DNA from: JAJCYK01 sp965212195
GTDB taxonomy: Bacteria; Bacteroidota; Bacteroidia; Cytophagales; Cyclobacteriaceae
Direction of reading: 5' to 3'
Length of the DNA stretch: 64,000 bases
NCBI GenBank assembly: GCA_965212195.1
Contig: CBDBUW010000013.1
Coordinates: 186,001 to 250,000 of the forward strand
Under the pieces are notes generated by a model. It saw only the letters and a list, made by a program, of their open reading frames with translations, had not been told where the DNA came from and searched no databases. This document shows, piece after piece, positions 35,285 to 43,968 of the stretch. The position numbers were made by a program, and so were the translations under genes. Positions within the stretch are counted from its first letter, which is position 1, and each line of letters begins with the position of its first letter.

Positions 35285-35395
35285 ATAAATTCGTTAAATA
35301 ATCGATTCGATCAATCCCGGAATGAATGTCCACAATATTCTGTACTAATCGGCCACCAATTCTCAGACCTCGTCCTTGAAATTATGTCTCGCCAT
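35285..35395 (-). pseudogene. Short degenerate coding remnant, possibly four-helix-bundle type
   Basis: From an ATG at 35393-35395 the minus strand reads MARHNFKD, like the first residues of four-helix-bundle (23S rRNA IVP-type) proteins, then breaks by frameshift. A shifted frame reads RIGGRLVQNIVDIHSGIDR to a stop at about 35301. Too short to be sure. The fragment lies between repeat copies 1 and 2. Confidence 0.2.
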
Positions 35396-35467
35396 ATAGA
35401 TTTTCCTTTACCTTGACCACTGCGTGCCGCAGGCGTCCGCCGTCTTTGCTACTGACAAATTATTTGT

Positions 35468-35528
35468 TTGAATCTCAACCGCTGACACCCTAATTCATTA
35501 ATTTAAAAATGGGTGGGTGGGGGCACCC
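35468..35528 (+). repeat. G-rich repeat element, copy 2
   Basis: ATCTCAACCGCTGACACCCT followed by the AT-rich stretch and GGGTGGGTGGGGGCACCCC at 35511-35529. Differs from copy 1 by few bases. The spacer 35042-35646 holds copies 1 and 2, the remnant at 35285-35395 and a short hairpin CTGCG-TGC-CGCAG (35420-35432); no gene was found in the rest. Confidence 0.65.
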
Positions 35529-35646
35529 CAGATTTAGAAAGTTGAATCACAAAGGAATAATTATTTGGTCTTTCATGTTAACCACCGGGGACCTGAGGAG
35601 GCACTTACCCGTTCATTACGCAGTATGTAAAACGGATATTGTAACC

Positions 35647-36018
35647 TTACTGCTTTGAATGCAGCCCCACTTTATTACCTTCAGTGTCTGCAAAATAGGC
35701 CATAAAGCCATTGGGGCCAATAGCGGTTTTAGGTAAAAGCACCTTTCCACCTGCATTCTCCACTTTTGACAGCGGCACCTCCAGATCGTCCCCTCCATTA
35801 AGGTAAATCACGGAGCCCGATGTGGAAGGCTCGTAGCCCTCACCTTGGATGATACAACCTCCTATACCTCCATCATGCATCTCAGCGGGAAAGAAGGCAG
35901 ACTTCATACCCATAGCCTCCATTTGTTGCATTTCAGTGTCAAATATAGTTTCATAGAACTCTTTGGCCTGGTCGATATTCTTTACAGGTATCTCAAACCA
36001 GTTAATCGCATGTTTCAT
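35647..36018 (-). CDS. VOC family protein
   Basis: Vicinal-oxygen-chelate fold protein of 123 residues, one beta-alpha-beta-beta-beta pair per half. The start MKHAINWFEIPVKNIDQAKE with the FYETIF helix, and the C-terminal GFMAYFADTEGNKVGLHS ending are the glyoxalase/bleomycin-resistance pattern seen in many Bacteroidota small VOC proteins. Metal ligands cannot be assigned confidently. Single gene; the spacer between it and the AHSA1/ArsR pair holds nothing of note. Confidence 0.9.
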   Translation of the reverse strand: MKHAINWFEIPVKNIDQAKEFYETIFDTEMQQMEAMGMKSAFFPAEMHDGGIGGCIIQGEGYEPSTSGSVIYLNGGDDLEVPLSKVENAGGKVLLPKTAIGPNGFMAYFADTEGNKVGLHSKQ

Positions 36019-36102
36019 AGTATTTTAATATATTGATTGTAACATTATGTTTGTCCAGTGCAAATCAGGGTATCTTGTATTAACGTGTTTTGATACCACA
36101 TC

Positions 36103-36558
36103 TTAAGCTTCCAGTAAAAATTCCTCTAAGCGGTCAAACACAGAAACCCAACCGTTGTAAAAGCCCATTTCTTCCTGTTGCTTACAATATTCCTCGGTGG
36201 GATGGACTACATTAAAGGTGAATTCTGTATGGTCGCCGACTTCCTTCAGTAAAACCTGCAATTCTACACCTTCAGTCATCGGCTTAAAATTAGCGGAGGT
36301 AATGATCCTGACCAATTCCACTATTTCAGAATAGACCCCCTCCGCAATAAATTCCCGGCCATCAGGCATTTTCATGACGTACTCCCAGGAGCCACCTACC
36401 CGAAAGTCATGTTGGATCACTTTGGTTTCCATGCCTTTGGGCCCCCACCAATTTACAATATGTTGGGGTTGTGACCAGGCTTCCCATACCGTACTTATCG
36501 GTGCTTTAAAGACTCTATTTATGGTCAAAGTGCGATTGGCTGCATTGGTATCATTCAT
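36103..36558 (-). CDS. AHSA1/SRPBCC-family protein
   Basis: Protein of 151 residues of the Activator-of-Hsp90-like SRPBCC type: NRTLTINRVFKAPISTVWEA, then WWGPKGMETKVIQHDFRVGG, and the conserved C-terminal GFYNGWVSVFDRLEEFL. Such proteins often pair with ArsR-type regulators, as here. Its start overlaps the ArsR stop by eight bases, so translation is coupled and it is under that repressor. Ligand and role unknown. Confidence 0.92.
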   Translation of the reverse strand: MNDTNAANRTLTINRVFKAPISTVWEAWSQPQHIVNWWGPKGMETKVIQHDFRVGGSWEYVMKMPDGREFIAEGVYSEIVELVRIITSANFKPMTEGVELQVLLKEVGDHTEFTFNVVHPTEEYCKQQEEMGFYNGWVSVFDRLEEFLLEA

Positions 36559-36880
36559 CCTTTTTATTTTTAGTTTGTAGTTTCATTAAATACTCTTCCA
36601 AGGAGTCAATTTTTTCCTCCCATAGACTACGATACTGGTCAATCCACATAAACGCTGGAATGAGACTGCTGGGCTTAATCTGGCAAAACCGCTCCCGGCC
36701 CTGCTTGCTGATAACCACTATCCCGCACTCTTCCAAGATCTTTAGGTGTTTGGATATGGCGGGACGGCTTACCTCAAATTTTTCGGCCACCGCGTTGATG
36801 GGCATAGACTGCTCCGCTAATAACTTAATAATGTTCCTCCTTACGGGATCGGCTATGGCTTGAAATACATCTCGTCGCAT
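36551..36880 (-). CDS. ArsR-family transcriptional regulator
   Basis: Winged-helix ArsR repressor of about 109 residues from the ATG at 36880; an earlier in-frame ATG at 36910 is possible but would lie within the operator. Seen: MRRDVFQAIADPVRRNIIKL, the recognition motif VSRPAISKHLKILEECGIVV, and the wing RERFCQIKPSSL. It lacks the CxC metal-binding pattern, so a non-metal signal is likely. Two GTTAC dyads overlap the start. Confidence 0.92.
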   Translation of the reverse strand: MRRDVFQAIADPVRRNIIKLLAEQSMPINAVAEKFEVSRPAISKHLKILEECGIVVISKQGRERFCQIKPSSLIPAFMWIDQYRSLWEEKIDSLEEYLMKLQTKNKKDE

Positions 36881-36884
36881 ATTA

Positions 36885-36926
36885 GTAACCGTTTGGTTAC
36901 CAATATACATGTAACTATTCGGTTAC
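36885..36926. promoter_or_regulatory. ArsR operator: two GTAAC/GTTAC dyads
   Basis: GTAACC-GTTT-GGTTAC (36885-36900) and GTAAC-TATTCG-GTTAC (36911-36926), centres 26 bp apart, directly upstream of the ArsR start codon at 36880. GTAACC-N4-GGTTAC is a usual form for ArsR proteins paired with AHSA1 genes. The spacing fits two dimers bound on one promoter face and autorepression. Confidence 0.65.
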
Positions 36927-37059
36927 ACAAGAAAAAAATAAAAAAAGATCATCCAGTGGTAAGCGGCGAATTGAGAATCACAAAAATAGCCTCCATCAAT
37001 TAAATTGGGAGACACAAAATTACATCACAAGGGTTATAGGGGGTGAAAGTCATCCAACA

Positions 37060-37443
37060 CTAGTACATGGCGTTGCCATGGGCAGACTCTTTAGGTATTT
37101 GCTGCATAGCATCCCAATGCTCTACAATTTTTCCGTTTTCATCAAACCTGAAAAAGTCCATAGTAACATACTCTTCTTCCCCAGGCCAGGTTTGATGGGT
37201 ATGCAGTGCTACCAAATTTTCTTGGGCAACTGCCCGCACAAACTCGATGCTTTTCTGGGGATACTCACGGGCCATTTTTTCAAAGTATTCAATAAAGGGC
37301 TCCTTGCCATCACCCACCAGTGGATTGTGTTGAATGTATTGTTCACCCACATATAATTCCACGGCTTTTCCGGGATTGCCATTATAAGCCATGCGGTAAA
37401 ACTCTATAGCATGGGTTTTATTTTGTTCCAGATTTTGAGGCAT
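37060..37443 (-). CDS. SnoaL-like (NTF2 fold) protein
   Basis: Protein of 127 residues of the NTF2-like SnoaL type: HAIEFYRMAYNGNPGKAVEL, then the sheet with QHNPLVGDGKEPFIEYFEKM, and a C-terminal FRFDENGKIVEHWDAMQQIP, the polyketide-cyclase-like ending. These act as small-molecule isomerases or as ligand-binding proteins. Single gene; no partner enzyme of polyketide synthesis nearby. Confidence 0.88.
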   Translation of the reverse strand: MPQNLEQNKTHAIEFYRMAYNGNPGKAVELYVGEQYIQHNPLVGDGKEPFIEYFEKMAREYPQKSIEFVRAVAQENLVALHTHQTWPGEEEYVTMDFFRFDENGKIVEHWDAMQQIPKESAHGNAMY

Positions 37444-37465
37444 TCTATTTTAGGATTTGTCAAGA

Positions 37466-38311
37466 CTAATTAACTTCAATATATACCGGCAAATGATCGG
37501 AAAGACATAATTTATTCTTCCTGCGCTCATCGATATTTCTATAGTGTTCCACCACCAGGTTGCTGGTAAATATGTAGTCAATCCTCCGCTGGGGAACCGC
37601 TTGGGGATCGAAACTCTGCCAGGTACCTTGTGGTCCAACTGGGGAGGTGAGGGTGCTTTGAAAGGAGTCCTGTAACTTGGTTCTAAGAGCCAGAATAGGC
37701 TCATCCGGTGATTCACAATTGAAATCACCCATTACCACTAATTTTTTGCTATCCAGCTTTTTCTGGGTTATGAGCTTCAAGATTACGAGACTGGAGTTTT
37801 TCCTAGCGCTCTTACCGATGTGGTCATAATGAGCGTTGAAAATATGAAGGGTATCATTTGTGGTTATTAACTTAAAAGCTCCGTAGGTGACGATTCTTTC
37901 CATGGAGGCGTCCCAGCCAATGGATACAGTCTCCGGTGTATCTGATAGCCAATAGGTTTGGGTTTCGATCAAAGTTAATTTAGTAGTATCGTAAAAAATG
38001 GCAGTAAATTCACCCTTCTCCAAGCCATCGTCTCTGCCAACTCCCAGGTAATTATAAGTGAGAAGCTGGTCATCCAAAAAATCCAGTTGAGTTTTCAGCG
38101 CTTCTTGTACACCCAGTATATCTGGGGCATATGATTCTAGCATTGATACTAGATCCTGTTTTCGGTGTTCCCAGCGGTTTTGACCGTCTTGGGGATTGTC
38201 GTATCGTATATTAAAGGTCATCACTGAGGTTTGGCCAAGTAAATGGCCGGAGCCCATGGTAGCAATGACGGTGATAACTAGAAACAATGACTTGAATTTA
38301 ATCCGCTTCAT
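37466..38311 (-). CDS. Secreted endonuclease/exonuclease/phosphatase-family hydrolase
   Basis: EEP-fold protein of about 281 residues with signal peptide (MKRIKFKSLFLVITVIATMG from the ATG at 38311; a longer frame begins within the upstream gene). Conserved motifs: SVMTFNIRYDNPQDGQNRW, GVQEA with the metal-binding Glu, FNAHYDHIGK (His/Asp), VVMGDFNCE (Asp-x-Asn) and the C-terminal SDHLPVYIEV with catalytic Asp-His. The RIDYIFTSN segment is the usual substrate lid. Probably cleaves phosphodiesters or sugar phosphates outside the cytoplasm. Confidence 0.9.
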   Translation of the reverse strand: MKRIKFKSLFLVITVIATMGSGHLLGQTSVMTFNIRYDNPQDGQNRWEHRKQDLVSMLESYAPDILGVQEALKTQLDFLDDQLLTYNYLGVGRDDGLEKGEFTAIFYDTTKLTLIETQTYWLSDTPETVSIGWDASMERIVTYGAFKLITTNDTLHIFNAHYDHIGKSARKNSSLVILKLITQKKLDSKKLVVMGDFNCESPDEPILALRTKLQDSFQSTLTSPVGPQGTWQSFDPQAVPQRRIDYIFTSNLVVEHYRNIDERRKNKLCLSDHLPVYIEVN

Positions 38312-38327
38312 CTCCCGGATCCAATGT

Positions 38328-38891
38328 TCATTCATTAGAGGTTTTGATTTGTTCTTCAATTTGTGTCAGACTTTTGACCTCAATACTTCCTTTTGTAGGT
38401 ATCATATTTTCCCAAACCCAATTATAATGGGCAATCACCTTTTCTGCTGGCAAGTGCGGCCTATCGCCGGTAGTGTGTCCGTCTGCCACAACGGTTATGG
38501 AATAGTCTTTGGTTAGAGCGGATTGAATAGTGGATTCCACGCAAAAATCCGTAGCACAACCTGTGATCACCAGTTTCTGAACTCCGAGATCATGCAAAAC
38601 AGATTGCAAGCGAGATTCATAGAATACATCATTGGCATATTTATCCACCAATATATCGCTTTCCTTCACTACCAACTCATCCAGAATTTCCCAGGAGGTG
38701 GTACTTTTTCTGAATTCCCCACTGGCCTGGCCATCGTGTTGCATGTAAATTACCGGGCGGCCTTTTTCACGGAATAGCTGGGTTAGTTGGTTTATGCTCT
38801 TTACTACATTTTTAGTGTTGTAACGGGGTGTTTGGGGCGTAAAGGAGCCTTTTTGCATATCAATTATCAATATAGCCTCCTTTCCGGTCAT
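38328..38891 (-). CDS. Isochorismatase-family cysteine hydrolase
   Basis: Cytoplasmic cysteine hydrolase of 187 residues. Catalytic triad Asp11 (IIDMQKGSF), Lys84 (DKYANDVF) and Cys117 (GCATDFCVES), in the same order as nicotinamidase/isochorismatase enzymes. The metal-site Asp/His signature of nicotinamidases is not visible, so a general amide or ring-opening hydrolase is likely. Its stop lies 17 bp upstream of the EEP gene start, and both are on the same strand. Confidence 0.9.
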   Translation of the reverse strand: MTGKEAILIIDMQKGSFTPQTPRYNTKNVVKSINQLTQLFREKGRPVIYMQHDGQASGEFRKSTTSWEILDELVVKESDILVDKYANDVFYESRLQSVLHDLGVQKLVITGCATDFCVESTIQSALTKDYSITVVADGHTTGDRPHLPAEKVIAHYNWVWENMIPTKGSIEVKSLTQIEEQIKTSNE

Positions 38892-38910
38892 CCTACAGAC
38901 CCCTATTACA

Positions 38911-39525
38911 TTACAATATTTTCAATGTTTCCAGGAACAGATCTATGATCCTACTGTCCTCAGACCCACCTTCAATAAGTAGCATGGTTACTACCAGTAT
39001 GCCTTCATCTTTACCTCCATAAGCTGCTACGGTGTAGATCTCTTTTTCCCCCTTATAGGTTAATGTGGTGCGCACTCCTTTTAAGGTATGGCCGCTTTCG
39101 AGAGTCTTGCTGAAAGGGCTTTCCGATTTGGTATAACCGTAATTTACGCTCTCTTTGGTGATTTCATTCATCATTAATTGAGTGAGTCCACTGGGATCAA
39201 GGGTTTTATATTTTTGCACCATAAATCCTGTGCCTGTGGAATTCAGGATAGCACATTGTTCGATCCCTTCATCAACTTTGGCATTGGTGACCTTGAAGAT
39301 CTTATCATATTGGAAAGAGATCATATCATCGGTATAGGTCAGCACATCCGGCTGCATTAACCTGAAAGAAATCTTCTCTCCTGAAGAGGTTTTATGGGAA
39401 TAATCGTTATCCAGGTTTACTCGTAGGGAGTCGCCATTGATAATAATGATATAATTTCCCTCGTCCTGGCCAAAGGCCAGGGAACTAGCGAAGAGAAACC
39501 CCGCAAAGAGTAAGGCTATTTTCAT
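38911..39525 (-). CDS. Secreted protein of unknown function
   Basis: Exported protein of about 204 residues from the ATG at 39525, chosen because a signal peptide follows (MKIALLFAGFLFASSLAFGQ). The longer upstream frame has no signal. Beta-rich body with GNYIIIINGDSLRVNLDNDY, MLIEGGSEDSRIIDLFLETL and DEGILVVTMLLIEGG near the end; no family recognised. Upstream neighbour is the MDR gene on the same strand, 89 bp away. Confidence 0.7.
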   Translation of the reverse strand: MKIALLFAGFLFASSLAFGQDEGNYIIIINGDSLRVNLDNDYSHKTSSGEKISFRLMQPDVLTYTDDMISFQYDKIFKVTNAKVDEGIEQCAILNSTGTGFMVQKYKTLDPSGLTQLMMNEITKESVNYGYTKSESPFSKTLESGHTLKGVRTTLTYKGEKEIYTVAAYGGKDEGILVVTMLLIEGGSEDSRIIDLFLETLKIL

Positions 39526-39614
39526 CAGCGTTGGTTTGTTTGGATTTAAAGACCTTAGTTTAATAAGTTTTGGCGGCATGTGGTAGCAATACCAGAAATT
39601 TCGTAAAAGATCTT

Positions 39615-40592
39615 TTATGGATCCCATACCGATATCACCACTTTGCCGGCGTGTTTACCTTCCCCAAAATACTGAATTGCCTTGGGAACTTCGCTCAAAG
39701 GGTAGGGCCCATCAATAATGCATTTGATCTGGTCATTTTCATAAAGCTGGTTGATATATTCCAAGCCCTTGTTTGGTTTAAGAGGCAGTATATCCAGGGT
39801 TTTTTGGCTGAATCTATTAATGAATCCTTTGATCAGAAACATTTGCAGTAAACGAGGTAGTGCCCCACCTACGGTGATGTATCTACCCTGCGGTTTTAAG
39901 GAACGGAGGTAAGCAAATGGAGAGCGGGTAGTTTTACAGTCCAGAATAAGGTCATATTGTTTCCCCTTTCGGGTAAAATCCAGTTGGCGATAGTCGAAGA
40001 CATGATCGAACCCAATCTCTTTCATCATGTTAAGTTTTTCACCGGTGTCTACTCCGGTCACTTCAGCATTATATTGCTTAGCGATTTGCACGCCAAGGGT
40101 ACCTACGCCACCTCCGCCGCCGTTAATCAGGATCTGCTGACCCTCCTGGATCTTTCCCAGGTCCCGTAATCCCTGGAGCGCTAGCATTGAGGCATGAGAA
40201 ATGGAGGATGCTTCTTCAAAACTCATATTTGCAGGTTTGTGCACCAGCGCATTTTCATGGATACATAAGTATTCGGCAAAGGTTCCGAATCCGTATGCTG
40301 AGGTATCGCCATAAACCTGGTCTCCTATTTTGAATGAGGTCACTTCGGGCCCCAGGGCCTCTACAGTACCAGCCAACTCCATCCCGGGAACCGGTATTTT
40401 AGGTTTTACCAGTCCGTACATCAAACGGTACAGGTAAGGCTTGCCTCTCACCATGCTCCAGTCGTAATCGTTGATGGCGGTGGTGTGAACTTTCACCAAC
40501 ACCTGGTGATCTTGAGGTTTCGGCTGAGGTATTTCCTGAAGCTGTAGCACCGATTGGGGAGGTCCGAATTTGGTATAAACCTGTGCTTTCAT
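39615..40592 (-). CDS. MDR-family quinone oxidoreductase / alcohol dehydrogenase-like
   Basis: Zinc-independent medium-chain dehydrogenase of 325 residues. N-terminal GroES-like lobe MKAQVYTKFGPPQSVLQLQE with VPGMELAGTVEALGPEVTSF, then the Rossmann lobe with INGGGGGVGTLGVQIAKQYN (NADP-binding). No structural-zinc cysteine cluster, as in quinone oxidoreductases. Reduces quinones or alpha,beta-unsaturated carbonyls with NADPH. Cytoplasmic. Confidence 0.9.
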   Translation of the reverse strand: MKAQVYTKFGPPQSVLQLQEIPQPKPQDHQVLVKVHTTAINDYDWSMVRGKPYLYRLMYGLVKPKIPVPGMELAGTVEALGPEVTSFKIGDQVYGDTSAYGFGTFAEYLCIHENALVHKPANMSFEEASSISHASMLALQGLRDLGKIQEGQQILINGGGGGVGTLGVQIAKQYNAEVTGVDTGEKLNMMKEIGFDHVFDYRQLDFTRKGKQYDLILDCKTTRSPFAYLRSLKPQGRYITVGGALPRLLQMFLIKGFINRFSQKTLDILPLKPNKGLEYINQLYENDQIKCIIDGPYPLSEVPKAIQYFGEGKHAGKVVISVWDP

Positions 40593-40675
40593 AAAACGAG
40601 TTGCTTATTTTTTCTTAAGCTGATAACGGAAAGGATATTTAATTGCTTCCAGTGCCTTTTCATCAATTTGCAGTA

Positions 40676-41194
40676 TTACTTTAAATGGTAAGTCAGTGAA
40701 ACCAATCCGCTGGAGTAAGTCTTGGAATCTGAGAGCTTAAGCGTAGTTCTTTGGGATATATTTTGAAATAAGGATTTACCCGCGCCTAGAATTATGGGGT
40801 GCACGGCCAACCAGAACTCATCTACCAAACCTAAATTCATCAAAGAAGTAGTAAGACTGGCACCACCAAACAGCCATATATCTTTACCAGGCAACTCTTT
40901 AATGCCTTTTACTTCAGCTTCAATATCACCCTGTATTAAAACGGTCCCGGGTTTCACTTCTCTAAGCGTATTGGAAAACACATATTCCTGAAATTTAGGA
41001 ACTCCAGGCATTTGGGCGTCGCCCATGGATAAAGTGAGCTCATATGACTTCCGGCCGTAAAATACGCTGTCAATGCGTTGAAAGAAGTGGGACATGCCAT
41101 AATCCTGGTCCGAAAAGCACCAATCATATTCTCCTTGTGGTCCTTCGATGTACCCATCCAGGCTCACGGCAACTGCTAAAATTACTTTTCTCAT
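40676..41194 (-). CDS. RibD C-terminal (dihydrofolate-reductase-fold) protein
   Basis: DHFR-fold reductase of about 172 residues from the ATG at 41194 (MRKVILAVAVSLDGYIEGPQ); the longer frame lacks this start. Motifs: the SLDGYIEG turn, DSVFYGRKSYELT, the GGASLTTSLMNLGLVDEFWL helix and HPIILGAGKSLFQ. The family reduces NADPH-dependently riboflavin intermediates or other substrates; stand-alone YwjB-type proteins remain uncharacterised. Single gene. Confidence 0.88.
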   Translation of the reverse strand: MRKVILAVAVSLDGYIEGPQGEYDWCFSDQDYGMSHFFQRIDSVFYGRKSYELTLSMGDAQMPGVPKFQEYVFSNTLREVKPGTVLIQGDIEAEVKGIKELPGKDIWLFGGASLTTSLMNLGLVDEFWLAVHPIILGAGKSLFQNISQRTTLKLSDSKTYSSGLVSLTYHLK

Positions 41195-41386
41195 GGTGTG
41201 GGTATATAATGGTGAAACTTGAAAATATAAGATGTTCAAGTTAACCTTTTCCACTAATTCTAATGGCAGAAACCCTTGATGAATTCTGGTTACAGGTACT
41301 GGGCCTTACATTCAATTACCATTATCGCAGTATTTGCCTTAATGTAAGAAAAATATGTACTCCTGGTGTAATAGCTACACCTTGGA

Positions 41387-43261
41387 CTATTTTACCACTG
41401 CAAATGATATTAAACCGGAAGGAGGCACTTCAAAAATATAGGCGCCCTGCTTCAGAGATATAGTATTTTTCTCTATCTCTTTACCGAGGCAAGACTTAAT
41501 TATGTACTGGTATTGTTTCTCAGGGCCTTGCACAGCTAATAGGATTTGGTTGGAAGCATTTGCATTGATCACATCGAATTTGGATAGCTCATTGGTTTCC
41601 GTGGGTATTGCCATCTTATGGAACACCGTACTGATTTTCTTGTCTCCACTCCAACCGGAAATCAGAGGGTAGTTAGACAATGGGTTGACGGCATGGAATT
41701 CCCCATCTAATAAGATGTTGCGGTTTGACACCCAGTAATCCACATAAAACTTGATCATGTCGAAGTGATCTTGGGGGATATCTTCCAGCCGTACAGAGAT
41801 TTGGGGAACTGAAAAAAGGACATTAAGTAATTGCAGTGCTGCAGTTTCAACAGGTTCATCATAGTGCCACATGAGCATGTCGGAATGAACTGCAGTGGAT
41901 CCGCTTAACAACCGTAGGTCGGTGGTTCTGACCCGGTTGATCAAAGCCAGATTAGGGCAATCAGCAGCCCTGAACATGTTGCCGTATTTTCGCATGGCTG
42001 GTCCTGAATAAGGCTGCCGGAATTCGATCATAATGTCCGGTTTGATTCTCTTAAGTGCTTGCACCAAGCTGGTCATTAAGACATCCGTAGCTTCGTTTAC
42101 AGAGGCATAATCCCGTCCTTCGGTGGCTTTCAGCACCGTGTTATCATCAGCAGTAAACCTGCCGATGAAGTCCAATTTGAATCCGTCCAGGTCCCACTGT
42201 TTGACTGCTCTTACATAAACTTGTATTATAAAATCCCGAACCTCTGGAAATCGCGGATCCAGCACATAGGTTCCCTGTCCATCCCAATATCGGAGGAACT
42301 TTCCTTTCATGCGGTTATAGGCTTTGGAATTCTCCCCAACAAAAGGCACAGCATACCACAGCACGAATTTCATTCCTAAATCGTGGACTTTTTGCACCAA
42401 TTCCTTCATCTCCGGAATTCGTTCAGGCTCCCAATCACCGGTAAATGCATAACCCCTGCTGGCATCCAGTGTTTGCCAGCCATCATCTACTATTATGGAT
42501 TCAAATCCCATTTCTTTGGCCACCTTGCATTCGCCTAGGATAGCATCGGCGGATACGTTTTGGTGGTAACTATACCAGGTGGAGTATACCGGTAATCGAG
42601 CCACTTCCGGTACGGTCAGCGGCTGGTAGTGGTCAAAAGAGGCCCACCAGGCAGCCACCTCCTGAATAGAAGCACTATAGGGCAAATCACGGGTGTCCAA
42701 TCTCACTTTTACCTCATAGGTTTGCAGTTCTTTGTGTGCTTCAGAGAAAAGTTTGATCTCATTGTATATCATCCCATCTTCCTCCCGCACTGCAGTGGAA
42801 CTAACTACCGTGGCCAGAGCTTCTGAGACTGAGAAGGTGGCGCGGTTGAGATCGTCATGGCCGAACAAAGTTACCACAGGGGCTTCTTTGGCCAGCATAG
42901 AACGAACTTTGGAGGGGTTCCAATCAGGTTTGATGGTTTTATTGGTAAAGCTGGCACTGCTCCAATAACCGGCGATATTGCTGGAGGGCAATTGCCATTT
43001 TAGGGAGAACGAAGGAGGTGCGGCGCCCTGTTGGTGAGTGAGTTTCAAGGTGGCCAGCTCCAAGCCATCTGCTATTTTGTCGATGGTGACATCCAGTGAA
43101 AAGTCTTGGAAATCCCCCACAATTTGGATTTGGTTACCCGAAAGCTCAAAATTGCTCACTGCCTGGCCAGCGGAGATATCTGGGCTTAAGGAATGCAATA
43201 GTAAAATGCCGACTCCTACAGTCAGCAATTTCTTGAGGCGGTGGTTATTCTTCGATTCCAT
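41387..43261 (-). CDS. GH36-like alpha-galactosidase
   Basis: Secreted glycoside hydrolase of about 624 residues from the ATG at 43261 (MESKNNHRLKKLLTVGVGIL), whose hydrophobic segment is a signal peptide. The preceding in-frame stretch is unlikely to be coding. GH36 architecture: N-terminal beta-supersandwich (about 35-215), then a TIM barrel. Motifs: IIVDDGWQ (about 257-263), nucleophile Asp364 in DGFKLDFIGR, and acid/base Asp434 in RAADCPN. The GH36 arginine EFRQPYSGP follows the nucleophile region. Cleaves terminal alpha-galactosides (raffinose, galactomannan). The upstream spacer holds a tandem duplication and repeat copy 3. Confidence 0.9.
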   Translation of the reverse strand: MESKNNHRLKKLLTVGVGILLLHSLSPDISAGQAVSNFELSGNQIQIVGDFQDFSLDVTIDKIADGLELATLKLTHQQGAAPPSFSLKWQLPSSNIAGYWSSASFTNKTIKPDWNPSKVRSMLAKEAPVVTLFGHDDLNRATFSVSEALATVVSSTAVREEDGMIYNEIKLFSEAHKELQTYEVKVRLDTRDLPYSASIQEVAAWWASFDHYQPLTVPEVARLPVYSTWYSYHQNVSADAILGECKVAKEMGFESIIVDDGWQTLDASRGYAFTGDWEPERIPEMKELVQKVHDLGMKFVLWYAVPFVGENSKAYNRMKGKFLRYWDGQGTYVLDPRFPEVRDFIIQVYVRAVKQWDLDGFKLDFIGRFTADDNTVLKATEGRDYASVNEATDVLMTSLVQALKRIKPDIMIEFRQPYSGPAMRKYGNMFRAADCPNLALINRVRTTDLRLLSGSTAVHSDMLMWHYDEPVETAALQLLNVLFSVPQISVRLEDIPQDHFDMIKFYVDYWVSNRNILLDGEFHAVNPLSNYPLISGWSGDKKISTVFHKMAIPTETNELSKFDVINANASNQILLAVQGPEKQYQYIIKSCLGKEIEKNTISLKQGAYIFEVPPSGLISFAVVK

Positions 43262-43316
43262 ATTGATATCGGTATGCGATGAGAATAAAATATTGATATT
43301 GGCTGAGCTTGCCTTG

Positions 43317-43344
43317 CCAACATAAGCTAACCAACATAAGCTAA
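43317..43344. repeat. Perfect 14-bp tandem duplication
   Basis: CCAACATAAGCTAA occurs twice in direct tandem at 43317-43330 and 43331-43344, 56 bp upstream of the GH36 start codon. It may alter promoter spacing by slippage. Confidence 0.75.
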
Positions 43345-43457
43345 TAAAATTTCTCATAGAGATATTAATATTTGTTAATAACTCCAAACGATAGAAATTT
43401 ATCCTTAACCCAAGAAAATCAACATTAATTTTGCAATTGAGACTGGTGTATTTTAGT

Positions 43458-43518
43458 GGGAAACCCCACCACCCACCCGATTTCAAGTTACGGATTAAGG
43501 GTCTCGCCAGTTGAGATC
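43458..43518 (-). repeat. G-rich repeat element, copy 3 (inverted)
   Basis: On the minus strand reads ATCTCAACTGGCGAGACCC, then TTAATCCGTAACTTGAAATC and GGGTGGGTGGTGGGG. Compared with copies 1 and 2 it is more diverged but keeps order and spacing of all blocks. It lies in the spacer between the GH36 and the frameshifted AHSA1 gene. Confidence 0.6.
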
Positions 43519-43552
43519 GAAAGAAAAATCCTGAAACTTCATAACCGACATC

Positions 43553-43965
43553 TTACTTGATTTCCTTCAACCCTGCTTGGTTGATTAGTGCTTCTACTCC
43601 CTGGATATAGGCATCCCATCCCTGGGCATGGGCGTTGATTCTTCACTGTTGTTAAATCCCTGGTGTTCCAATTGGATTAGTGTTTCACCCTGTTCATTCC
43701 CAAATTCCACGCTAACCTCAGTAGCTTCCTCGCTACCTTCCCACTGCCAGATATATCGCAGTTTTTTAGGAGGACTAAGTTCCAGAAATATCCCCATCAT
43801 CTTTCTGATCTCAGTTTCCAGCTCCGCGTGAAGGATAAATGCACCTCCTATTCTGGTGTCCACTTCGATTTTAATAATAGGATTTATCAGGGTGTTTTCA
43901 CTTGTCCATGCATGATACCAGGCCTGGGGGCTGTGTTTAGATATATAGGTTTTTCTAAAATCCAT
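43553..43965 (-). pseudogene. AHSA1/SRPBCC gene broken by a frameshift
   Basis: SRPBCC protein. The first 116 or so residues read in one frame (MDFRKTYISKHSPQAWYHAW; LELSPPKKLRYIWQWEG; TLIQLEHQGFNNSEES) and then that frame runs to an early stop. In the other frame, starting near 43636, the coding continues as NAHAQGWDAYIQGVEALINQ and ends at TAA (43553-43555), which is the normal AHSA1 C-terminus (GWxxYxxxLxxLI). One single-base insertion or deletion at about 43632-43642 explains this, either real or a sequence error. It is the third gene of the AraC-CPBP transcript. Confidence 0.8.
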
Positions 43966-43968
43966 AAT

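Noticed and set aside
35285..35395. Possible full four-helix-bundle gene
   Set aside because: Only the first eight residues fit and the frame breaks at once; kept as a low-confidence remnant only.
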